From assembly GCA_003695135.1 (NCBI GenBank), contig RFIR01000274.1, positions 1 through 5,144 on the forward strand: 5,144 bases of DNA, written 5' to 3'. The translations under genes and the position numbers were made by a program. This DNA is from Alphaproteobacteria bacterium. GTDB taxonomy: Bacteria; Pseudomonadota; Alphaproteobacteria; Rhodobacterales; Rhodobacteraceae. The notes beneath the pieces were generated by a model that was given only the letters and a program-made list of their open reading frames with translations, did not search any database and was not told where the DNA came from. Numbering within the stretch: the stretch's first letter is position 1; each line of letters begins with the position of its first letter. Below are positions 1 to 5,144 of this stretch, in pieces.

Positions 1-36
1 GGCTCCTATGTCAAGGTGCGTTTCGACCAGCGCTGA
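1..36 (+). CDS. 3' end of an unidentified upstream gene (partial)
   Basis: Reading from base 1 in frame 1 gives GSYVKVRFDQR followed by a TGA stop at 34-36. Alternating hydrophobic and charged residues look like a C-terminal beta strand of a real protein, and the codons are GC-rich at third positions. Eleven residues are too few to name the family. The two other forward frames are also open here, so the assignment of this stub to frame 1 is an inference. The stop lies 127 bases before infA, so this gene need not be in the same transcript. Confidence 0.35.
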   Translation, partial: GSYVKVRFDQR

Positions 37-73
37 CAGGGTCATGGGCCGGCCACGAGGCAGCCGACCCCCC

Positions 74-102
74 TTGCATTTGCTGGACGATCGAACCATG
101 TT
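74..102 (+). promoter_or_regulatory. possible sigma-70-type promoter for infA
   Basis: TTGCAT at 74-79 resembles a -35 box (TTGACA, four of six matches). It is followed after 17 bases by CATGTT at 97-102, a poor -10 box (three of six, with the key A and final T retained). It would start transcription near 109 and leave a leader of about 55 bases before infA. Spacing and position fit, but the -10 is weak, so this is only a candidate. Confidence 0.22.
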
Positions 103-163
103 GCGGCCCAACTCGCGGCGGGTCGTCCGTCGGCGAAAAGGATGTGGCTTGTCGGGATACAGC

Positions 164-382
164 ATGGCCAAGGAAGAGATGCTCGAGTTTCCGGGGGTCG
201 TCGTGGAACTTCTGCCGAATGCGACATTCCGGGTGAGGCTCGACAACGGCCATGAAATCATCGCCCATACCGCGGGCAAGATGCGCAAGAACCGCATCCG
301 GGTGCTGGCGGGCGACAAGGTGCAGGTCGAGATGACGCCCTACGACCTGACCAAGGGGCGCATCACCTATCGTTTCAAGTAG
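164..382 (+). CDS. infA: translation initiation factor IF-1
   Basis: This encodes a 72-residue protein, the same length as Escherichia coli IF-1 and collinear with it from MAKE to the C-terminus. It is a single S1-like OB-fold domain. Hallmarks are NGHEIIAH around residues 28-35, the basic loop GKMRKN at 38-43, GDKV at 50-53 and TPYDLTKGRI at 58-67. IF-1 binds the A site of the 30S subunit in the cytoplasm and works with IF-2 and IF-3 in start-codon selection. The reading frame stays open upstream as far as an ATG at 8, but those extra 52 residues have no IF-1 counterpart, and the MAKE start is universal in the family. The Shine-Dalgarno sequence is weak: GGGA at 154-157, six bases before the start. 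The maf gene begins 28 bases after the stop and is probably in the same transcript. Confidence 0.97.
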   Translation: MAKEEMLEFPGVVVELLPNATFRVRLDNGHEIIAHTAGKMRKNRIRVLAGDKVQVEMTPYDLTKGRITYRFK

Positions 383-410
383 CGCGGGTGGCCGGGCGCC
401 GGGGCCGGGC

Positions 411-1010
411 ATGCGGCTGATCCTGGGATCGGCCTCGCCGCGGCGGCTGGAACTGCTGGCCCGGATCGGTATCCGCCCCGACGCGGTGCTTTCGGCCGAG
501 ATCGACGAGACGCCGCTGCGCGGCGAGCTGCCGCGCCAGCATGCCGAGCGTCTGGCCCGCGCCAAGCTCGACCGGCTGGCCGGGCAGGTCGGACCGGCCG
601 CTTCGGATGCCACCCTGATCTTGACCGCCGACACCGTCGTTGCCATGGGCCGGCGCATCCTCGGCAAGCCCGAAGACGCGGCGGAGGCAGAGGCCTTCCT
701 GCGCGCGCTCTCGGGCAGGCGGCACCGGGTGCTCACCGCCATCGCACTTGCCGGAGGGCGGCTCTGGACCCGGACGGTGGAGACGCGCGTGAGGATGAAG
801 CGGTTGTCCGATGAGGAGATCGCCGCCTATCTTGCCAGCGGCGAATGGCGCGGCAAGGCCGGCGGCTATGCGATCCAGGGGCGTGCCGGCGCCTTCATCC
901 CCGCCATCATCGGCAGCTATTCCAACGTCGTCGGCCTGCCGCTTTGCGAGACCGCGCAGCTGTTGCGCGGTGCGGGCTACCCGATGCCGGCCGGCAGGAC
1001 GGAGGGATGA
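411..1010 (+). CDS. maf: Maf family nucleoside triphosphate pyrophosphatase (YhdE/dTTP-UTP type)
   Basis: This is a 199-residue Maf protein, a usual length for the family. These cytoplasmic enzymes hydrolyse noncanonical or excess nucleotides to the monophosphate and pyrophosphate; Maf is also linked to septum inhibition in Bacillus. Visible motifs are the N-terminal SASPRR at residues 7-12, K52 in the LARAK segment, the catalytic aspartate D74 in TADTVV, GKPEDA with K86 at 85-90, GKAGGYAIQG with Q156 at 148-157, and GSYSNVVGLPLCE at 168-180. SPRR together with AGGYAIQG and GSY-NVVGLPL matches the YhdE branch (dTTP/UTP), not the YceF branch (7-methyl-GTP); this substrate call follows from the family and is not proven here. 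There is no strong Shine-Dalgarno before the ATG at 411, only G-rich sequence, but the protein begins exactly where the family does. Its TGA stop overlaps the start of the RNase gene. Confidence 0.95.
   Translation: MRLILGSASPRRLELLARIGIRPDAVLSAEIDETPLRGELPRQHAERLARAKLDRLAGQVGPAASDATLILTADTVVAMGRRILGKPEDAAEAEAFLRALSGRRHRVLTAIALAGGRLWTRTVETRVRMKRLSDEEIAAYLASGEWRGKAGGYAIQGRAGAFIPAIIGSYSNVVGLPLCETAQLLRGAGYPMPAGRTEG
996..999 (+). promoter_or_regulatory. ribosome binding site for the RNase E/G gene
   Basis: AGGA at 996-999 lies seven bases before the ATG at 1007, inside the end of maf. A second purine tract, GGAGGG at 1001-1006, touches the start codon and is too close to serve that ATG. It sits 12 bases before an in-frame GTG at 1019 (fifth codon), so a start there is an alternative. 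The ATGA overlap with the maf stop favours 1007. Confidence 0.5.
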
Positions 1011-2164
1011 CGGACCGGGTGATCATTCTCGACCGGCTTGCCCGTGGCGAGACGGCGGCGGCGCTGATGGTCGACGGGCGGCTGGAGGATCTGCTGGTCG
1101 ACCCGCCGGAGGCAGAACCCGGCCCGGCGCCGGGCGAGATCTACTGGGCGAAACTCGACCGTCCGGCCGGCGGCGGCGCCTTCCTCCGCCTGACACCGGA
1201 CCGCACCGGCTGGCTGCGCGAGGCGAAGGGACTGAAGCCGGGGCAGGGGGTGCTGGTCCAGATCAGCGCCCATGCCGAGCCCGGCAAGGCCTGCCCGGTC
1301 ACGACGCGCCTGCTCTTCAAGCGCCGGCTGGTGATCCACAGCCCCGATGCGCCCGGCATCAACCCGTCGCGCCGGATTCGCGATGCGGGCGAACGCGAAC
1401 GGCTGGTCGCGGCGGCAGAGGCGGCGCTTGCGGCCATTCCGGAGCCGGTGAGCGGCGGGTTCATCCTGCGCTCGGCCGCCGCGGGCGCCGATGCCGCGGA
1501 GCTGGCCGCAGAGATCGCCGCGGCGCTGGCCGAGGCGCGCGCGGTTCGCGAGGCGGCCACCGGCCCGCCGCCCCTGCGCGCACCTCTTTCGGGCCCGATC
1601 GGCGCGGCCGCGCTCGCCCTGCGCGAATGGACCGATCCGCTGCCCGACCGGTTCGTGATCCGCCGCGACGGCGATGCACTCACTTCGCCGACGGCCATGG
1701 CGGCCGGAAGCTGGCCGGCAGGGCTCGGGGCGCGGCTGGAACGCGCCGCCGATCCGCTCGAGACGCTCGAGGCGCGCGCGCAGATCGCGGCCCTGGCATC
1801 GCCGCGGGTCGCGCTCGCCGGAGGCGCCACCATGTTCGTCGAGCCCACCCGCGCCTGCGTGGCCGTCGACATCAACACGGGCGGCGATTTCTCGCCTGCC
1901 GCGGGGCTGAAGGCCAACATCGCTGCCCTGCGCGAGCTGCCGCGCCAGCTGCGGCTGCGCGGGCTGGGCGGGCAGATCGTCATCGACCCCGCGCCGATGC
2001 TGCGGCGCGATCGCGGCCGGCTTGACTCGGTGCTCAAGGCGGCGTTGAAACGCGACCCGGTGGAGACCAACATGGTGGGCTGGACCCCGATGGGGCTGAT
2101 CGAGCTGCAACGGAAACGCGAACGTCGGCCACTGGGCGACATGTTGTCGGAGGATGCGCGATGA
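1007..2164 (+). CDS. rng: ribonuclease E/G family protein, compact form without C-terminal zinc-link
   Basis: The 385-residue protein aligns by eye with the catalytic half of RNase E and with RNase G, endoribonucleases that cut single-stranded AU-rich RNA in rRNA processing and mRNA decay. An S1-like insertion spans roughly residues 43-104. The 5'-sensor region follows, with SRRI at 121-124, ERERL at 129-133, and GGFILRSAAAG at 150-160, where R155/S156 match the E. coli Arg-Thr pair. The DNase I-like catalytic core has VAVDIN (D288, N290), RQLRLRGLGG at 313-322, and IVID (D327), equivalent to E. coli D303, N305 and D346. It is shorter than E. coli RNase G (about 490) and RNase E (1061). It ends soon after LIELQRKRERRPL and so lacks the CPxC zinc-link and small domain needed for tetramers. 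A proline follows D327 where E. coli has phenylalanine. ATGA overlaps with maf and yacG imply coupled translation. The symbol is tentative; a separate long RNase E probably exists elsewhere. Confidence 0.9.
   Translation: MTDRVIILDRLARGETAAALMVDGRLEDLLVDPPEAEPGPAPGEIYWAKLDRPAGGGAFLRLTPDRTGWLREAKGLKPGQGVLVQISAHAEPGKACPVTTRLLFKRRLVIHSPDAPGINPSRRIRDAGERERLVAAAEAALAAIPEPVSGGFILRSAAAGADAAELAAEIAAALAEARAVREAATGPPPLRAPLSGPIGAAALALREWTDPLPDRFVIRRDGDALTSPTAMAAGSWPAGLGARLERAADPLETLEARAQIAALASPRVALAGGATMFVEPTRACVAVDINTGGDFSPAAGLKANIAALRELPRQLRLRGLGGQIVIDPAPMLRRDRGRLDSVLKAALKRDPVETNMVGWTPMGLIELQRKRERRPLGDMLSEDAR
2149..2154 (+). promoter_or_regulatory. ribosome binding site for yacG
   Basis: GGAGGA lies six bases before the yacG ATG at 2161, an ideal Shine-Dalgarno sequence placed within the last codons of the RNase gene. 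It fixes the yacG start at the ATGA overlap. Confidence 0.75.
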
Positions 2165-2346
2165 GCTGTCCGATTTGCGGCCGGGAAACGATGCATCGCT
2201 ACCGCCCGTTCTGCTCGAAGCGCTGCGCGCAGATCGATCTCGGCCGCTGGCTGACCGGCGCCTATGCGATCCCTGCCGAGGAGGAGGATGCACCGGGCGA
2301 GGAGGATGCGGTTCCGGACCGCGAGACGCCGCCCACCCGCCATTGA
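2161..2346 (+). CDS. yacG: YacG zinc-binding protein, DNA gyrase inhibitor family
   Basis: This encodes a 61-residue protein with the complete YacG zinc-finger pattern: CPIC at residues 3-6, RPFCSKRC at 15-22, and the signature IDLGRWL at 25-31 followed by AYAIP. The four cysteines C3, C6, C18 and C22 should bind one zinc ion. In E. coli YacG binds the C-terminal part of GyrB and blocks DNA binding by gyrase, so a role in restraining supercoiling is inferred from the family. The last 20 or so residues are acidic and proline-rich (two EEDA blocks) and probably disordered; the DNA for them holds a perfect 11-base direct repeat. The ATG overlaps the RNase stop as ATGA, and a strong GGAGGA site precedes it. 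The gene is last in the maf-RNase-yacG transcription unit. No intrinsic terminator with a T-run follows it. Confidence 0.95.
   Translation: MSCPICGRETMHRYRPFCSKRCAQIDLGRWLTGAYAIPAEEEDAPGEEDAVPDRETPPTRH
2281..2309 (+). repeat. 11-base direct repeat inside yacG
   Basis: GAGGAGGATGC occurs at 2281-2291 and again at 2299-2309, exactly 18 bases (six codons) apart in the same frame. It encodes EEDA-PG-EEDA in the acidic tail of YacG. The likely origin is a short in-frame tandem duplication. It has no separate known function. Confidence 0.8.
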
Positions 2347-2378
2347 CCCGACGTGCTGGCGAACGGCGCTCCGGCCTC

Positions 2379-2407
2379 TGGACAAGGCTCGGTCCCTCGT
2401 CTAAGAC
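2379..2407 (+). promoter_or_regulatory. candidate promoter for tRNA-Phe
   Basis: TGGACA at 2379-2384 matches five of six bases of the -35 consensus. After a 17-base spacer, TAAGAC at 2402-2407 is a partial -10 box lacking the terminal T. Transcription would start near 2413-2415, leaving a leader of about 25 bases before the tRNA, which fits an independently expressed stable RNA. Promoters without the last T of the -10 box are known in Rhodobacter as CarD-dependent. Whether that applies here is inference. Confidence 0.4.
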
Positions 2408-2438
2408 CACCCCCCGGATGCGAGCACTTCGCCCGGAT

Positions 2439-2514
<76 letters not shown>

Positions 2515-2597
2515 GAAAAATCGATGAAACATGACCGGGTGCGCGTGAGGCGGACGCCGTATGAGGTCGATTGGCAGGGCCGTCGCTGGGCCGGTCT

Positions 2598-4046
2598 TCA
2601 GCCGAACGGGTTCTCGACCTTCGGCCAGTAATTGCCATCGCGCTTGGTGAAGGGAATGGCAGTCATGTCCGGCGTCACCGCGCCGGGACTGCCGACATGG
2701 ATGACGCGCGTGCTGACCCGGACGAAGTTCTGGTAGAAATGGTTGGTCGATTTCGGGATCATCGCGCGCAGGCCGGTGATGTCGAGGCCGAGATCGGTGA
2801 AGATGGTGGGCGAGAAACACTGCGTCCTGAGCGAGGACAGGACCAGATGCACGCCATCGGCCTCCAGCCACACGCCGGTGCCCATCGGCATGAGCGTGTC
2901 GCCGAGCTTCTGCGTCATGTCGTCCCGGATGCCGCGCACGGTCACGTCCAGATCCACCGGCTCGCCGGATTCGGCGCAGATCTTGCCGCCCAGCCGCACC
3001 CGCATCCGCGCGCCCAGCCCGGCATCGCGACACAGGCTCACCAGCACCGGGTCCCAGAAGGGGGCCAGCGCGACATCCCGGATCCCCCGCGCGAGGATGG
3101 CCCGGAGGAAGAAGGTGGAATCCGACGGCGCACCGGCGCCGGCATTGTCGCCCATATCCGCCAGCGTGACCGGCCCCTCCGCGGCGGCCTCCAGAATGTC
3201 CAGCGCCTCGGCAATGCCGGGATAGCTCGGGCGCAGCCCCTCGCGAATGTCCCACAGCCTGCCGGCGAACTCCTCCGCGACCATCGCGGCCCTTCCGGCA
3301 TCGCCATCGGCGATCACCAGCACTCTGGCGCCGACATCGGCCACATCGGCCCAGGGAAATCCATGCGTCAGCGAGACCGAAAGGATGCCATCCCGGCCTT
3401 CGGCATCCTTCATCGCCTGCACGAAGCTCTTGCCCGGCTCCTCCATGGTCCGGATGATGGTCAGCATCCGGCAGTCATGGGCGCGCATGACCGGCCGCGT
3501 CCTGCCCTCGGCCGCGTCGGCAGCCATGGCGAACAGCTCGCGGGCCCGATCGGGCGAATCGACATGCGGGTATTCCTTGTAGCTGACGATCAGCGTGGCG
3601 TTCTCCAGCATCGCCTGCGTCAGGTGGTTGTGCAGATCGAGCTCCAGCCCGATCACGCGGTCCGGTCCCATGATCGCACGGGCACGGGCCATCAGGTCGC
3701 CCTCGCAATCGTCATAGCCCTCGGCCACCATCGCCCCATGCATCGAGATCAGGAACAGGTCGGGCCGGTGCGTCTCGACATCGCGCAGGATCTCGTCGCG
3801 GTATTCCTCGTACACCACGCGGGTGGTCAGCCCGGCGGGCTGGGCAAAGGCGCAGAGGCTCTCGACCACCTCCCAGCCCCGCTCCCCGGCCATGCGGCGC
3901 CATTCATGCAGGGGCGCCGAGAACAGGTTGGCCGGCTCGGCGGTCGCGTTGCGGCTGACCATGGATTCCTCGAAGGCGTGCCGCCCGGTGGGGATGGGCG
4001 AGAAGGTGTTGGTTTCCGTGGCCAGTCCGGCGATCAGCAGTTTCAT
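2598..4046 (-). CDS. M81 family metallopeptidase (MlrC-like)
   Basis: This encodes a 482-residue protein with the two-domain M81 layout: an N-terminal DUF1485/MlrC domain (about 1-290) and a C-terminal MlrC domain (about 300-475). Hallmarks are the start MKLLIAGLATETNTFSP, MHGAM at 102-106, DLH at 137-139 and YPHVD at 159-163, GDNAGAGAPSD at 299-309 and KSTNHFYQNF at 432-441. D137, H139 and H161 have the D-x-H-x21-H spacing expected of the family's metal site. The named member MlrC cleaves linearised microcystin fragments; most homologues have no proven substrate, so only a metal-dependent amide hydrolase is claimed. No signal peptide is seen, so it is probably cytoplasmic. The start at 4046 is chosen because homology begins there and GAGGGAG lies five bases upstream; a longer reading from 4115 adds 23 unrelated residues. 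It converges on tRNA-Phe and follows the transporter gene after 220 bases. Confidence 0.92.
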   Translation of the reverse strand: MKLLIAGLATETNTFSPIPTGRHAFEESMVSRNATAEPANLFSAPLHEWRRMAGERGWEVVESLCAFAQPAGLTTRVVYEEYRDEILRDVETHRPDLFLISMHGAMVAEGYDDCEGDLMARARAIMGPDRVIGLELDLHNHLTQAMLENATLIVSYKEYPHVDSPDRARELFAMAADAAEGRTRPVMRAHDCRMLTIIRTMEEPGKSFVQAMKDAEGRDGILSVSLTHGFPWADVADVGARVLVIADGDAGRAAMVAEEFAGRLWDIREGLRPSYPGIAEALDILEAAAEGPVTLADMGDNAGAGAPSDSTFFLRAILARGIRDVALAPFWDPVLVSLCRDAGLGARMRVRLGGKICAESGEPVDLDVTVRGIRDDMTQKLGDTLMPMGTGVWLEADGVHLVLSSLRTQCFSPTIFTDLGLDITGLRAMIPKSTNHFYQNFVRVSTRVIHVGSPGAVTPDMTAIPFTKRDGNYWPKVENPFG

Positions 4047-4266
4047 CTCGGCTCCCTCGCATCTGTGGCCCGCCTCGCAGCGGCGCTCCCGTCCCTCGAC
4101 CGATGCGAAAGCCACAGCGCCGCGGCGGGTGCCGGCGCGGACATCTCTAACCCATGATCCGCCCCGGCGGAACCGACCCGGAGATGCGCAGGGCGATGGG
4201 GCGGCGCCCGGCCCGCCATCCCATCCCCGCGCCCCGGCTCCGTCGGATGAGCGGCCGCGCGAAGGG
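4047..4266 (-). other. GC-rich intergenic region with two inverted repeats
   Basis: This 220-base gap separates the transporter stop from the peptidase start. It holds a perfect inverted repeat TCCGCC-CC-GGCGGA at 4158-4171 and an imperfect one at 4195-4220 (GGCGG 4200-4204 with CCGCC 4213-4217, plus GAT/ATC outside). On the minus strand neither is followed by a run of Ts, so they are not standard intrinsic terminators. The repeat at 4158-4171 lies about 110 bases before the peptidase start and could be a regulator site or an mRNA leader hairpin; this is a guess. I find no convincing -35/-10 pair. Confidence 0.4.
4052..4058 (-). promoter_or_regulatory. ribosome binding site for the M81 peptidase gene
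   Basis: On the minus strand the sequence reads GAGGGAG, five bases before the ATG whose first base is 4046. This good Shine-Dalgarno match decides the start against the in-frame upstream ATG at 4115. Confidence 0.7.
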
Positions 4267-5144
4267 TTACCGAAACGGCCGGTCGGGCAGATGCGCGCGG
4301 CCGGCCAGCAGCACCTCGACGATGCCGCCCAGCACGATCAGAGCCGCGCCCAGCGCCTCGGGCAGGCCGAAAGGTTCGTCGAGCAGCAGTGCCGAGGAGA
4401 TCACTCCGGTCACGATCTCTGCGGTCAGCAGGAAGCTCAGCGTCGCCGGGCCGAGACGCAGCGCCCCCCAGATGGTGGCCAGAAGCACCGGCGCGGTGAA
4501 GATCGTGCCCCACAAGAGCGCAAGCCCCGCCGCCCGGCCGGAAATTTCCGGCAGGCCGTCGGTCAGCGACAGGACCGCAACTCCGCCGGCAAATGCGCTT
4601 GCGGTGGCGATGAGCGTCAGCCGCGATGCGGTGCCGGAGGGGGCCGAGAACACCATCGCCGAGCCGATCGACCAGGCCAGCCCGGCGCCGAGCGCGACCA
4701 GATCGCCTAAGCCGAAGGCGGCAAGGCCGATCTCGCCGCGCTGGATGACCACCAGCCCCGAAAGCGACAGGACCAGCGCCAGCCCGCTGCGCCAGTACCA
4801 GCGCCGGCCGAAAAACAGCAGCTCGATGGCGATGCTCCAGGCGGGCGCGAGATAGAAGAACAGGATGGTGCGCACCACCTCGTTCACCGTCAGCCCGTAG
4901 CCATAGAGGATGACGGCAACCCCCATGAACAGCGCGCCGGCGCCCGAGCGCCCGCGCGGCCAGTCCCCGCCCCGCCGCAGCGCGGCAGGCGCCAGCGCGG
5001 GCAGGGCCCCGAGGCACATCGCCGTCACCGCCGCCAAGCCCGTCAGCCCGGCCGCCTCCAGCCCGCGCACCGGCAGCCACCACAGCCCCCACAACACCGC
5101 CGCGAAAAGCCCCAGCAGCAAGGGCAGGATGCGGGTGCCGGTCA
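4267..5144 (-). CDS. EamA/DMT superfamily transporter, start at window edge
   Basis: This is an inner-membrane protein of the drug/metabolite transporter superfamily with two EamA repeats and about ten hydrophobic helices. Counting from the inferred start, helices lie near residues 6-26, 32-55, 70-87, 93-112, 120-135, 145-166, 176-194, 205-229, 234-255 and 264-282. The second repeat has the classic ending LGPATLSFLLTAEIVTGVIS then LLLDEPF and GAALIVLGGIVEV. Reading past an internal TTG at 5121 gives TGTRILP preceded by a codon whose last two bases are TG at 5143-5144, so the gene probably starts with ATG at 5145, one base outside. That gives 292 residues, normal for the family. Members export amino acids, nucleosides or other metabolites, and the substrate cannot be read from sequence. 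It lies on the same strand as, and upstream of, the M81 peptidase gene. Confidence 0.88.
   Translation of the reverse strand, partial: TGTRILPLLLGLFAAVLWGLWWLPVRGLEAAGLTGLAAVTAMCLGALPALAPAALRRGGDWPRGRSGAGALFMGVAVILYGYGLTVNEVVRTILFFYLAPAWSIAIELLFFGRRWYWRSGLALVLSLSGLVVIQRGEIGLAAFGLGDLVALGAGLAWSIGSAMVFSAPSGTASRLTLIATASAFAGGVAVLSLTDGLPEISGRAAGLALLWGTIFTAPVLLATIWGALRLGPATLSFLLTAEIVTGVISSALLLDEPFGLPEALGAALIVLGGIVEVLLAGRAHLPDRPFR

Noticed and set aside
8..163. N-terminal extension of infA starting at ATG 8
   Set aside because: The extra 52 residues have no IF-1 counterpart, and the family starts at the MAKE found at 164.
811..2025. Long + strand frame overlapping maf and the RNase gene
   Set aside because: It is an alternative frame of two identified genes, with an arginine/alanine/glycine-rich product and no recognisable domain.
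977..2410. Long open frames on the - strand across the RNase and yacG region (about 414 and 477 codons)
   Set aside because: They are antisense to well-recognised proteins, have arginine- and proline-rich low-complexity composition, and arise from high GC.
2515..2597. Intrinsic terminator between tRNA-Phe and the converging peptidase gene
   Set aside because: Only short GC palindromes such as GGCGGACGCC are present, and none is followed by a T-run on either strand. The A-run at 2516-2520 has no adjacent hairpin.
4047..4115. Longer start for the M81 peptidase at 4115
   Set aside because: The added 23 residues match no family feature, while the ATG at 4046 has GAGGGAG five bases upstream and begins the conserved MKLLIAGLATETNTF segment.
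2571..4157. 528-codon + strand open frame antisense to the M81 peptidase
   Set aside because: It has no recognisable domain and is histidine-, arginine- and glycine-rich. The - strand reading matches the M81 family along its full length.

Overview
The window looks like chromosomal DNA of a high-GC alphaproteobacterium, most likely in or near the Rhodobacteraceae. The reasons are strongly GC-biased third codon positions, a short RNase E/G-type protein lying between maf and yacG, and the gene order infA - maf - RNase E/G - yacG - tRNA-Phe, which I associate with that group. The assignment rests on recognising gene order and protein motifs, not on a database search.

Left half, + strand (about 1-2514). 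After the last 11 codons of an unidentified upstream gene there is a compact block of information-processing and housekeeping genes. These are infA (translation initiation factor IF-1), maf (nucleotide pyrophosphatase of the YhdE type), a 385-residue ribonuclease E/G family protein, and yacG (small zinc-binding gyrase inhibitor). The maf/RNase and RNase/yacG junctions both use four-base ATGA start/stop overlaps, so the three genes are almost certainly cotranscribed and probably translationally coupled. A complete tRNA-Phe(GAA) gene with encoded CCA follows about 90 bases later, with a plausible promoter of its own.

Right half, - strand (about 2598-5144). Two genes converge on the tRNA. The upstream one encodes a ten-helix EamA/DMT-type transporter and runs to the right edge; its start codon appears to straddle the last base of the window. 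After a 220-base GC-rich gap comes an M81-family (MlrC-like) metallopeptidase with its apparent metal-binding residues intact. Its substrate is unknown; the family name comes from microcystin degradation, which is not expected to be the job here.

No mobile element, CRISPR array, phage gene or unmistakably novel system is visible. The points most worth a second look are the compact RNase E/G protein, which lacks the C-terminal zinc-link cysteines and has a proline after a catalytic aspartate while being fused by overlap to a CPxC zinc protein gene, and the M81 peptidase/EamA pair with its inverted-repeat-rich intergenic region.
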